Source of the DNA: Microvirga makkahensis
GTDB taxonomy: Bacteria; Pseudomonadota; Alphaproteobacteria; Rhizobiales; Beijerinckiaceae
Assembly: GCF_009830105.1 (NCBI RefSeq)
Contig: NZ_WURB01000004.1
Span: forward strand, 248,001 to 312,000
DNA: 64,000 bases
Reading direction: 5' to 3'
Shown here: positions 51,984-59,885 of the stretch, one piece after another
How positions within the stretch are numbered: position 1 is the first letter of the stretch
Layout of the letters: each line of letters opens with the position of its first letter
Translations under genes and position numbers: made by a program
The notes under the pieces: model-generated
Database searches by the model: none
Told to the model about the DNA's origin: nothing
Seen by the model: the letters and a program-made list of their open reading frames with translations, nothing else

Positions 51984-52004
51984 AAGTGGTCTAGAGTGGT
52001 ATGA
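51984..52004. promoter_or_regulatory. Candidate NagR/DasR-type operator between anmK and the binding-protein gene
   Basis: aagtggtctagagtggtatga: agtggtctaga matches the first 11 bases of the dre consensus a(g/c)tggtctagacca(g/c)t exactly, with the second half replaced by gtggtat. It sits 50 bases from anmK and 70 from the binding-protein start, so it could control both directions. Confidence 0.5.
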
Positions 52005-52073
52005 GATTGGATCATGACAGGCCCGAGGACCTGCTCTATAAATTTCGCGCGGCTTGCAAGGGAGAAAAGACGC

Positions 52074-53573
52074 ATGTTCAGGTCAATGCTGCGCGGCGTG
52101 GTCGGCGCGGGATTCATGGTGGTGGCGCTGACGACCGCCTCGGCCCAGGTTCTGGAGATCGGAGCGGATAGCGGTCCCACCGGGCTCGATCCCCATCTCA
52201 TCACAGCCTTCCCGAGCTTCATGGTGGTCAACGGCAACATCTATGAGGGCCTCACCGCCATCGACAAGGATCTGAAGATCATCCCGGGCCTCGCCGAATC
52301 CTGGACCGTTTCGGAGGACGGCAAGACCTATACCTTCAAGCTACGCTCGGGCGTGAAATTCCACGACGGCTCATCCATGGAGGCTACGGACGTGGTGGCA
52401 TCCGTGAGGCGCCTGCTGAGCAAGGACATGGCCTCGCCCCTTGCGAGCCGCCTCTCCGCCGTGGAGAGCACCAATGCCATCGACGCGCGGACGGTGGAGC
52501 TGAAGCTGACGGAGCCGTCCGCAGCGCTGCTCAGCTCATTGTCCGGCATCGCCATCGTGCCGCGCGCCATGGAGGCGAACAAGGACGCGCTCCAGAAAAC
52601 GCCTGTGGGGACCGGCCCCTTCAAGTTTCAGGAATGGCAGCCGAACGGCTATATCCTCCTGACCAAGAACGAAGCCTACTGGGACAAGGGACTTCCGAAG
52701 CTCTCCGGGCTCAAGTTCACCATCGTGCCTGAATCGGCCACCCGTCAGGTGGGGCTGGCCAACGGCCAGTACGCGCTTCTTCCGAACATCGACGCGGCGA
52801 CGGCTCTTCAGCTCAAGGGCCGGCCGAACGTGAAGCTCGCAGAGACTATGGATCTCGCCTACACGTTGATCGGGCTTAACGTGTCGAAGCCCCCCTTCGA
52901 CAACCCGAAGGTGCGCGAGGCCGTGAACTACGCCATCAACCGACAGGAGATCGTCGATGCGGCGCTCTTCGGCGCAGGCGTGCCCGGCGGTCCTCTCTCG
53001 CCGGCCCTCAAGTCTTGGGCGCTCGACGTGAAGGAGTTCGGCTGCTATGCGCACGATCCGGCGAAGGCGCAGGCTCTACTGAAGGAGGCGGGCGTGAAGA
53101 CGCCCGTTGCCGTTTCCATGAAGGTCCTGCCGCGCCAGGACATCAAGGACGTGGCCCAGGTCGTTCAGGAACAGCTGAACAAGGCAGGCTTCAAGGTGGA
53201 GCTGATCAACCAGGAGCAGGGCCAGTTCATTCAGGATTGGCGCAACAGCAACTTCGACATGTTCGCCTCCATCAATGCGGGCCAACCCGATCCGGACGAG
53301 TATTTCTACCGCACCTTCCGCACGGGTGGCTCGACCAATGTATTCAAGTATTCGGATGCGGAGATCGACGGCCTGCTCGACAGGGCCCGTACCCTGTCGG
53401 ATCAGGCCGAGCGCAAGAAGGCCTACGATCAGGTGCAGAAGAAGCTCGCGTGCACGGGCCCGGTCGCGCATCTGACATACGGCACGCTGTTCTCGGCCAT
53501 GAACGACAAGCTCAAGGGCTATGACGTGATGCCGAACCGATCACTCATGATGCTGCGCAGCGCATCCTACTGA
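52074..53573 (+). CDS. ABC transporter substrate-binding protein, family 5 (peptide/opine/muropeptide type)
   Basis: 499-aa periplasmic binding protein (SBP_bac_5). A Sec signal peptide (MFRSMLRGVVGAGFMVVALT, cleaved near ASAQ) precedes two lobes; YTFKLRSGVKFHDGSSM and the NVSKPPFDNPKVREAVNYAI block are the family signature. Family members bind peptides, glutathione or muropeptides. Set between anmK and nagA, this one probably binds a peptidoglycan fragment or amino-sugar oligomer; inference. Start ATG at 52074 (SD aaggga). Followed by two permease genes; the gene runs opposite to anmK. Confidence 0.92.
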   Translation: MFRSMLRGVVGAGFMVVALTTASAQVLEIGADSGPTGLDPHLITAFPSFMVVNGNIYEGLTAIDKDLKIIPGLAESWTVSEDGKTYTFKLRSGVKFHDGSSMEATDVVASVRRLLSKDMASPLASRLSAVESTNAIDARTVELKLTEPSAALLSSLSGIAIVPRAMEANKDALQKTPVGTGPFKFQEWQPNGYILLTKNEAYWDKGLPKLSGLKFTIVPESATRQVGLANGQYALLPNIDAATALQLKGRPNVKLAETMDLAYTLIGLNVSKPPFDNPKVREAVNYAINRQEIVDAALFGAGVPGGPLSPALKSWALDVKEFGCYAHDPAKAQALLKEAGVKTPVAVSMKVLPRQDIKDVAQVVQEQLNKAGFKVELINQEQGQFIQDWRNSNFDMFASINAGQPDPDEYFYRTFRTGGSTNVFKYSDAEIDGLLDRARTLSDQAERKKAYDQVQKKLACTGPVAHLTYGTLFSAMNDKLKGYDVMPNRSLMMLRSASY

Positions 53574-53646
53574 CCTACTGACCGCTTCCGACACCGGCGC
53601 GGTTCTTCGCTGCGCCGGTGCACTCTTTTCAGGAGGACCTGTCCCG

Positions 53647-54594
53647 ATGAGTCGCGTTCTGCTCGCACGCCTGATCGATCTCGTCATCGTGCTCTTCGGC
53701 GTGTCGATCATCGTGTTCCTGATGATCCGGCTGATTCCGGGCGACGCGGTGGCGATCATGCTGGGAGCCAATACCGAGATCACGCCGGAGCGCATGGCGG
53801 AACTCAACCGCCGTGTCGGTCTCGATCGTCCGATTGTCGAGCAGTACCTGCTCTGGGCCGCGTCCGCCCTGCGCGGCGATTTCGGAACTTCGCTCTGGAC
53901 CGGACGTCCTGTCGCGACAGAGATTCTCGTCCATGTCTGGCCGACGCTCGAGCTGACCGCTCTCGCGCTCGCCATGGGTGCGGTTCTGGCCGTTCCCGTC
54001 GGCTGCCTTATGGCGCAAACGCGCGGAGGCACCGCCGATGTTGCCATGCGCATCGGTGCCATCGCGGGGCTCACGATCCCGTCGTTCTGGCTCGGGATCG
54101 TCATGATCCTCCTGCTTTCGGCGTGGGCGCCGAGCTTCGCGTCCCTCGGCTATGTGCCCTTCTCGGAGGATCCGCTCGGCAATCTCCAGCGCATGCTGCT
54201 GCCGTCGGTCGCGCTCGCTCTGCCGATTCTCGCCAATCTTTCTCGCCTCGTACGCTCGGCCATGCTCGACGCGCTGGGGCAGGACTATATCCGCACGGCG
54301 CGCGCCAAGGGCCTGCCGGAGCGGCGCGTGGTCTACAAGCACGCCCTGCGCAACGCGCTCATCCCGTTCCTCACGTCCGTTGGCATCATGACAGGCTATC
54401 TCCTCGGCGGCGCCATCGTCGTCGAGCAGGTCTTCGCCATCCCGGGTCTCGGACGCCTGATCCTCGGAGCCATTGGCGAGCGCAACTATCCGTTGATCCA
54501 GGCAACGATCCTAGTGGTGACGGCGGGCTTCGTGCTCGTGAACTTCCTGGTCGACTTCCTCTACATCCTCGTCGACCCGCGCGTGAGGGCTTGA
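53647..54594 (+). CDS. ABC transporter permease, DppB/OppB type
   Basis: 315-aa inner-membrane permease with six helices. The N-terminal VLFGVSIIVFLMIRLIPGD and the ATPase-docking EAA region (LDALGQDYIRTARAKGLPER) are typical of the BPD_transp_1 peptide-transport family. SD aggagg before the ATG at 53647; the first of two permeases, the second starting four bases after its stop. Pairs with the binding protein 73 bases upstream. Confidence 0.93.
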   Translation: MSRVLLARLIDLVIVLFGVSIIVFLMIRLIPGDAVAIMLGANTEITPERMAELNRRVGLDRPIVEQYLLWAASALRGDFGTSLWTGRPVATEILVHVWPTLELTALALAMGAVLAVPVGCLMAQTRGGTADVAMRIGAIAGLTIPSFWLGIVMILLLSAWAPSFASLGYVPFSEDPLGNLQRMLLPSVALALPILANLSRLVRSAMLDALGQDYIRTARAKGLPERRVVYKHALRNALIPFLTSVGIMTGYLLGGAIVVEQVFAIPGLGRLILGAIGERNYPLIQATILVVTAGFVLVNFLVDFLYILVDPRVRA

Positions 54595-54597
54595 GCC

Positions 54598-55422
54598 GTG
54601 AAGTCATTGGCGAAGAACAAGCTCCTCACCTTTGCCGTTTTGCTCGTGGCGATCCAGCTCATCCTCGCCATCGGAGCGCCTCTGCTCGCGCCCTACGATC
54701 CGGTGGCCCAGAGCGTCGCGCGCCGTCTGAGAGGACCGAGCGAACTCAACTGGCTCGGAACCGATCAGCTCGGCCGCGATGTGCTCACCCGCATTCTCTA
54801 CGGTTATCGCACGTCGCTGATCGCCTGCGTGCTCGCCGTCGGTGTCGCTCTTTTGGCGGGCGGTTCGCTCGGGCTCGTCGCAGCCTTCTATCGCGGCTGG
54901 CTCGATCGCATCATCATGCGCATCATGGACGTGCTGTTCGCTTTCCCAGTCATGCTGCTCGCCATCGGCATCATCGCGGTTCTCGGACCGCATACCTATA
55001 GTGCGGCTGCCGCCATCGCAGTCGTCTACACGCCGGTCTTCGCCAGGCTCCTGCGCGGACCCGCGCTCGTCCTCTGCGAGAGCGAATTCGTGGCCGGCGC
55101 GCGCGCCATCGGCTCTTCCGATGGGCGCATCATCTTCCTGCACATCCTGCCGAACCTTGCATCGGTCATCCTCGTCCAGACGAGCCTTCTTCTGTCCGCC
55201 GCCATCCTGGTGGAAGCGTCTCTCTCCTTTCTCGGTCTCGGCACGCAGCCGCCGACGCCGTCCCTTGGACTGATGCTATCGGAAGGCCGCAACTTCCTCA
55301 TGCTCTCTCCCTGGAGCGCGATCTTCGCCGGATTCGCAATCCTCTTCCTCTCCTTCGGCTTCAATCTCCTAGGGGATGCCCTGCGCGATACGCTCGATCC
55401 GCGCCTGAGGGGCCAGCCGTGA
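54598..55422 (+). CDS. ABC transporter permease, DppC/OppC type
   Basis: 274-aa permease. Five to six helices; the periplasmic-proximal segment LRGPSELNWLGTDQLGRDVL and the EAA loop ESEFVAGARAIGSSDGRII identify DppC/OppC. Starts at a GTG (54598), four bases after the DppB-type stop, and its stop overlaps the GTG of the GNAT gene. No DppD/DppF ATPase is encoded downstream in this operon. Confidence 0.93.
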   Translation: MKSLAKNKLLTFAVLLVAIQLILAIGAPLLAPYDPVAQSVARRLRGPSELNWLGTDQLGRDVLTRILYGYRTSLIACVLAVGVALLAGGSLGLVAAFYRGWLDRIIMRIMDVLFAFPVMLLAIGIIAVLGPHTYSAAAAIAVVYTPVFARLLRGPALVLCESEFVAGARAIGSSDGRIIFLHILPNLASVILVQTSLLLSAAILVEASLSFLGLGTQPPTPSLGLMLSEGRNFLMLSPWSAIFAGFAILFLSFGFNLLGDALRDTLDPRLRGQP

Positions 55423-55865
55423 TCGTGCGCCAGGCGCGGATCGAGGACATCCCCCTGCTCGCCCGGATCGCGGCGCGCTCCCAGCGTGCCGCCTTCGCGA
55501 CGATCCTGGAGCCGGATGCTCTGGCAGGCCGCGATGCGGCTTACTTTGCCGAGCGCTTCACAGGTTCCTGGAAGCGCATGCTGGTTGCCGCGCAGCAGGA
55601 TGAAGTCCTCGGTTTCCTGCTCATGACCGAGGGCCATATCGACATGCTGTTCATGGATCCTGACGGGAGCGGACAAGGTGGGGGCGCGCAACTCCTCGAG
55701 GAGGCCGAAGCCCGAGGTGCGAAAAGCCTGGAATGCTTCCGTGACAATCATGGCGCGCGGCGGTTCTATGAGCGGCGTGGCTGGCGCGTCACGCGCACAT
55801 ACGAGCGGGAGTTTGCCGGTCGAAATCGCAGCTTCGTCTTTTACGAGAAAGGCACCGCTATTTAG
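55419..55865 (+). CDS. GNAT-family acetyltransferase in the amino-sugar locus
   Basis: 148-aa acetyltransferase with the acetyl-CoA loop DMLFMDPDGSGQGGGAQLLEEA (near R/Q-x-x-G-x-G/A) and C-terminal FRDNHGARRFYERRGW. It starts with a GTG (55419) overlapping the stop of the permease (GTGA), so it is translationally coupled to the importer. Its 3' end overlaps the convergent nagA end by four bases. An acceptor such as an amino sugar, amino acid or muramyl peptide is possible; not known. Confidence 0.85.
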   Translation: MIVRQARIEDIPLLARIAARSQRAAFATILEPDALAGRDAAYFAERFTGSWKRMLVAAQQDEVLGFLLMTEGHIDMLFMDPDGSGQGGGAQLLEEAEARGAKSLECFRDNHGARRFYERRGWRVTRTYEREFAGRNRSFVFYEKGTAI

Positions 55866-56998
55866 GGCGAAGCCTCGCCGCCGATCCAGGTGTCCTGCAC
55901 ATGGAGGCCTTCGTCGAGCAGCACGAGATCCGCGCGATAGCCGGGGGCGATGCGTCCAAGCTCGTGATCGAGCCTCAGGAATGCGGCAGGCACGAGAGAG
56001 GCCATGCGCAGCACGTCCGGCAGACCCAGGCCGAGACGCTCCACGCCGTTGCGGACGGCGCACGCCATGTCGAGATCCGAGCCCGCGAGCGTCCCGTCTT
56101 CCGTGGAGAGCCTGCCTTCCTTGCGGTAGATCGTGCGGCCGTGCAGGTCGAAGGTTCTCATGTCAGTGCCGGTCACGGCCATGGCATCCGTCACCAGCAT
56201 CATGCGCTCCGTCCCCTTGGCCGCAATGGCAAGACGCAGCGAGGCGTCGCTGACATGGTGCCCATCGACAATGATCCCGCACCAGGCGTCGCGATTGTCG
56301 AGGGCCGCTCCCACGGGGCCGGGCTCCCGCCCGGCGAGGGGCGGCATGGCGTTGTAGAGATGCGTGAAGCCCCTGAGGCCGTAGCGGAAGGCTTCCATCA
56401 TGGTATCGTAGTCGCTCGCCGTATGGCCGGCGCAGATGAGAACGCCTGCCGCGGCCAATCTCGCGATGAACTCCATGCTGTTGCATTCAGGTGCGAGGGT
56501 CACGAGAGTGCGGCCCTCCTTCAGCGAGGTCAAAATGTCGAGGTCCGCCTCCTCCATCGGCCGCATGAAGGCTGCATTGTGCACGCCTTTTCTCGCGGGA
56601 TTGATGAAAGGGCCTTCGACGTGGATGCCGAGAATGCCCGGGAGGCGCATGGAAAGCGCGGCACGCGTGGCTTCGACGGCTTCGGCCATTTTGCCGCGTG
56701 TATCGGTGATGAAGGTGGGAAGCAGGCCTGTCGTACCATACTTGCGATGCGCGGCGGCCATGGTCCTGAGGCCCTCCACGTTGCGCGCATCGTTGAACAT
56801 GATGCCGCCGCCGCCATTCACCTGAACGTCGATGAAGCCGGGTGCGAGCAGACCCGCCAGCGCACGCCGCTTGATGCCCGCGCCGAGGTCGCGTTCCTGC
56901 GGGAGGGCAATGATGCGGCCATTCTCGACGACGACCGCGCGGCCTTCGAGCATATGGGTTCCGTCGAAGATGCGGGCGCCTGTCAGGGCAAGAGGCAT
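55862..56998 (-). CDS. nagA: NagA, N-acetylglucosamine-6-phosphate deacetylase
   Basis: Amidohydrolase giving glucosamine-6-P and acetate from GlcNAc-6-P. 378 aa. Metal/substrate motifs: LAPGFIDVQVNGGGGIMFND (replacing the H-x-H by Q-x-N as in NagA), GIHVEGPFINPARKGVHN, ICAGHTASDYDTMM, GFTHLYNAMPPL, IVDGHHV, and VTDAMAVTG with the catalytic Asp. Start ATG at 56998, overlapping the upstream SIS gene stop by one base (TGATG). Last gene of the nagK-GntR-SIS-nagA operon. Confidence 0.96.
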   Translation of the reverse strand: MPLALTGARIFDGTHMLEGRAVVVENGRIIALPQERDLGAGIKRRALAGLLAPGFIDVQVNGGGGIMFNDARNVEGLRTMAAAHRKYGTTGLLPTFITDTRGKMAEAVEATRAALSMRLPGILGIHVEGPFINPARKGVHNAAFMRPMEEADLDILTSLKEGRTLVTLAPECNSMEFIARLAAAGVLICAGHTASDYDTMMEAFRYGLRGFTHLYNAMPPLAGREPGPVGAALDNRDAWCGIIVDGHHVSDASLRLAIAAKGTERMMLVTDAMAVTGTDMRTFDLHGRTIYRKEGRLSTEDGTLAGSDLDMACAVRNGVERLGLGLPDVLRMASLVPAAFLRLDHELGRIAPGYRADLVLLDEGLHVQDTWIGGEASP

Positions 56999-58047
56999 CA
57001 GACCGTCTCCGTGACTTTGCGAAGGCGCGGGGGATTGTCCGGGTTGCGGCCGCGCGCCAGAGCGATCGCATTCACGAGAGGATAGAAACTCTGAATCATG
57101 GCGATCGGAGCAAGGTAGGGATGCACGTTCTCGACCGAAGGGAGCATCACGGTTGCAGGCCCCTCGGCGGCACCGGCCACGACGACGGGAACTCCCTGCT
57201 CGTTGAGCTTCGTGACGAGATCGTTCACGCCGCCAAGAGTCTCGTCACGCTGGCTCAGAACCAGGATAGGGAAGTGATCGCCCGCCAAGGTCCAGGGGCC
57301 ATGCATCAGTTCGGCGGCGCTCATGGCTTCCGCGTGAACGCCAGAGGTTTCCTTCAGCTTGAGGGCAGCCTCCTGTGCGACGGCAAACCCGACGCCGCGT
57401 CCGACGACGAAGAGGTTGTCGGCCTGGGATAGTTCGGGGAGCGCGGCCGACCAGTCGATGGCCGCTGCCTTGGCGAGAATGTCCGGCAGGCTGTCGAGCG
57501 CCGCGAGCAGCTCCTTGTCCTGCGACCAATGCGCGACGAGCTGCAAACCGGATGCGAGAGCCGCAATGAAGGATTTCGTCGCGGCCACGCTCCTCTCGGG
57601 GCCTGCATGGAGCGGCAGCACGACCTCGCAGGTGGAGGCCAGCGGCGACGAGGTGTCGTTGACGAGCGCGACCGTCAGCGCGCCGTCGTCCCGCCCGGCC
57701 TGCGCGAGGTTCAGAATATCGGGACTGCGGCCCGATTGCGAGACGGCGAGAAAGAGCGCATCGCGCATGCGCGGGCGTGCTTCGTATACCGATGTCACCG
57801 ACGGGCCGACGGAGGCCGTCACGAGGCCGGAGTGAATTTCGAGCAGGTATTTGACGAAGGTCGCGGCGTTGTCCGAACTGCCGCGGGCGCAAGTGACGGC
57901 GAAGGGCGGCGGCGATGCGCGAAGGCGCTCGCCGACGTCCCGGCACAGAGGTGTATTGGCGTCGAGCAGGCGCGCTACTACCTGCGGCGCCTCGCGAGCC
58001 TCGCTCAGCATGGCGGTGATGGTGGAGGAGGTCAGGTCAGTCGTCAT
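56998..58047 (-). CDS. Two-SIS-domain aldose-ketose isomerase, probable glucosamine-6-P deaminase (NagB-II/AgaS type)
   Basis: 349 aa with two SIS domains (about 30-160 and 195-330). First SIS: FAVTCARGSSDNAATFVKYLLE and FLAVSQSGRSPD; second: NLFVVGRGVGFAVAQEAALKLKE and HAEAMSAAELMHGP, as in GlmS isomerase domains. No glutaminase domain is present, so it should release ammonia from GlcN-6-P rather than make it (NagB-II). Start ATG at 58047, overlapping the GntR gene by 11 bases. Next to nagA in the operon, which fits. Confidence 0.9.
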   Translation of the reverse strand: MTTDLTSSTITAMLSEAREAPQVVARLLDANTPLCRDVGERLRASPPPFAVTCARGSSDNAATFVKYLLEIHSGLVTASVGPSVTSVYEARPRMRDALFLAVSQSGRSPDILNLAQAGRDDGALTVALVNDTSSPLASTCEVVLPLHAGPERSVAATKSFIAALASGLQLVAHWSQDKELLAALDSLPDILAKAAAIDWSAALPELSQADNLFVVGRGVGFAVAQEAALKLKETSGVHAEAMSAAELMHGPWTLAGDHFPILVLSQRDETLGGVNDLVTKLNEQGVPVVVAGAAEGPATVMLPSVENVHPYLAPIAMIQSFYPLVNAIALARGRNPDNPPRLRKVTETV

Positions 58048-58816
58048 GGTGGATCCGCTCAGGCTGGGCAATGGACAGCTCGGCCACGAAATCATAGGCG
58101 TCGCCCCGGTAGTAGGACGAGGTGAACTCGACAACCTCGCCTGCCGCCGTGAATGAACGCCGCTCGATGTAAAGGGCTGGGCTCTGGGGTGCAACGTGAA
58201 GCAGGGACGCCTGTTCCTCGTTCAGCAGCACGGCGTGCAGTCTCTGCAGCGCACGGACCGGCATGCATCCCTGCTCGTGCAGTGCTGCATAGAGCGACTG
58301 CTTCACGAGGCTCGGATCAGGCAGAAAGCGGGAGGGGAGCACCGCATGTTCGATGGCCATGGGAATGTCGTTGGCCATCCGCAGGCGATTGACTCGGCTC
58401 ACCGTCTCGCCCGGCGACAGGCCGAGCGCCATGAGCTCATCGGGCGAGGCTTGTCCTGCCGAGCGGCTCAACAGAACGGCGGACGATTGCAGACCGCGCG
58501 CCGACATGTCGTCGGTGAAGCTCGACAGGCGCGAGAGCGGCTGCTCCAGACGCATCTGCGGTGCGATGAACGTGCCGGATCCCCAGCGTTGAACGAGGAC
58601 GCCCTTCTTGACCAGACCGGTGATGGCCTTGCGCACGGTGACGCGCGAGATGCCGAACTGCTTGGCAAGGTCGCGCTCGCCGGGGAGCGCATCGTCCGCC
58701 TTGAGGGAGCCTTTGCGAACGGCGTCCTCGATGGATTGCTGAAGCTGCAGATAGAGCGGGGTCGGGTTGCTCTCGTCGAGGGGAAGGGTCAGGATCGCGT
58801 TTGCTTGGCCATTCAT
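58037..58816 (-). CDS. GntR-family regulator, HutC/UTRA type (NagR/DasR-like)
   Basis: 259-aa transcriptional regulator: winged helix about 15-80 (LYLQLQQSIEDAVRKGSLKA, SRVTVRKAITGLVKKGVLVQ, WGSGTFI) and a C-terminal UTRA effector domain about 100-245 (SRVNRLRMANDIPMAIEHA). UTRA regulators of amino-sugar use (NagR, DasR, NagQ) respond to GlcN-6-P or GlcNAc-6-P. Operon position between GlcNAc kinase and the SIS/nagA genes, and candidate operators nearby, support that role. It overlaps the kinase gene by four bases. Confidence 0.93.
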   Translation of the reverse strand: MNGQANAILTLPLDESNPTPLYLQLQQSIEDAVRKGSLKADDALPGERDLAKQFGISRVTVRKAITGLVKKGVLVQRWGSGTFIAPQMRLEQPLSRLSSFTDDMSARGLQSSAVLLSRSAGQASPDELMALGLSPGETVSRVNRLRMANDIPMAIEHAVLPSRFLPDPSLVKQSLYAALHEQGCMPVRALQRLHAVLLNEEQASLLHVAPQSPALYIERRSFTAAGEVVEFTSSYYRGDAYDFVAELSIAQPERIHHDD

Positions 58817-59694
58817 GGCTGCCTCCGCGAGGCGGCACTCCGCCCGAGAAGGATGGCTCCGTCAAGGGCATCTGCGGCGGGAGGCACGATGGCCTGCTGG
58901 ACCGGCGGCGGCATCCATGGCCGCAGGGGCTCCGCCAGGCCGCCGAACAGACATAAGGCGGGTGCCCCCAGTTCCAGGAGGCGCATGGCGATGCGTGTGG
59001 CGCCCGCGGCGGAATCCTCGACCAGCGCGATGCCGAGCGGATCGCGCCGGCTGGCATATTCGAGCACGAGCGGCGCATAGCGCGCATAATCGCCAGGGCG
59101 TGCGTTGCCGATCCAGTCGACCAACACTTCCAAATCGTTATCGAACTCGGCCAGAAGTGCACCGGAGAGCGGCGTGGAGGGAATCCGCCCGTCATGCGCC
59201 CAGACGCAGCGGCGCAGAAGCTCGCGCCCCATAGCGGCTCCGCTGCCCTCGTCGGAGATCTCGAAGCCCCAGCCGCCCACGTAGCGGCATTGCCCGCCGG
59301 CTCCGCCATAGCCGCAGGAGCCTGTGCCCAGGATGAGGATGGCGCCGTCACCGCCATTGAAGGCACCAAGCCAAGCCGTGTGCGCATCCGTGGCGATGGC
59401 GAAGGAGGCGAAAGGATGCGGGCGGGAGAGCAGCCTTTCGACGGCGCTCTTCTGGCCAGCGCCGGCGGCTCCCATCCCGGCATGCACGGTTCTGACCTCG
59501 CTTTCCGGAAGCCCGGCGTGCCCCAGAGCCTCGCGACAGGCGGTCAGAATGGAGTTCCAGACCAGATCGGGATCCAGGCGGAGATTCGATGGACCACCTG
59601 CGCCTTCTCCCAGCAGGTTTCCGGCCGAATCCCGCAGCCGCGCCCGGCATTTCGTGCCGCCGCCGTCGATGCCTAGGAAAAGGGGGGTGTTCAT
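58813..59694 (-). CDS. BadF/BadG/BcrA/BcrD-type N-acetylglucosamine kinase
   Basis: 293-aa ASKHA-fold kinase, probably phosphorylating GlcNAc to GlcNAc-6-P for NagA. Phosphate 1 loop LGIDGGGTKCRARLRD, phosphate 2 LGTGSCGYGGAGG and WGFEISDEGSGAAMGRELL, with ALCLFGGLAEPL as the adenosine motif. It resembles the GlcNAc-kinase branch more than the murQ-adjacent paralogue does. Start ATG at 59694 (MNTPLFLGIDGGG) rather than 59745. First gene of the operon; a candidate operator lies 35-50 bases upstream. Confidence 0.88.
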   Translation of the reverse strand: MNTPLFLGIDGGGTKCRARLRDSAGNLLGEGAGGPSNLRLDPDLVWNSILTACREALGHAGLPESEVRTVHAGMGAAGAGQKSAVERLLSRPHPFASFAIATDAHTAWLGAFNGGDGAILILGTGSCGYGGAGGQCRYVGGWGFEISDEGSGAAMGRELLRRCVWAHDGRIPSTPLSGALLAEFDNDLEVLVDWIGNARPGDYARYAPLVLEYASRRDPLGIALVEDSAAGATRIAMRLLELGAPALCLFGGLAEPLRPWMPPPVQQAIVPPAADALDGAILLGRSAASRRQP

Positions 59695-59729
59695 GGGGCA
59701 GGGGAGCTCTCGAGAAAATCGAAGACCGG

Positions 59730-59746
59730 ACTGGTATGATGCCACT
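59730..59746 (-). promoter_or_regulatory. Candidate NagR/DasR-type operator upstream of the nagK operon
   Basis: actggtatgatgccact, an imperfect palindrome (tggtatgatgcca) with outer arms actggt / ccact equal to the dre consensus, 35-52 bases before the kinase start. The centre is one base longer than the consensus. Confidence 0.45.
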
Positions 59747-59750
59747 TAAT

Positions 59751-59806
59751 GTCCAGTTCTGGAAGGGGCGCGGCCAAGCCATGCTCTGCCGCTTTCAGAA
59801 CTGGAC
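59751..59806. repeat. 14-bp inverted repeat in the thiQ / nagK gap
   Basis: Arms gtccagttctggaa (59751-59764) and tttcagaactggac (59793-59806) pair with one mismatch around a 28-base loop. No T-run. Its role (insulating thiBPQ from nagK, or regulation) is unclear. Confidence 0.5.
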
Positions 59807-59885
59807 CTCCTCAGGAACCGCCGGGCGGGCAGGGGAAGAACGCGAAAACCATCTGAAGTCCCGAGGCTTCCAGAGGAGACGGCAC

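Noticed and set aside
52014..52073. Upstream start for the binding-protein gene at 52014
   Set aside because: It would place 20 residues before a clear signal peptide and remove the good SD spacing of the 52074 start.
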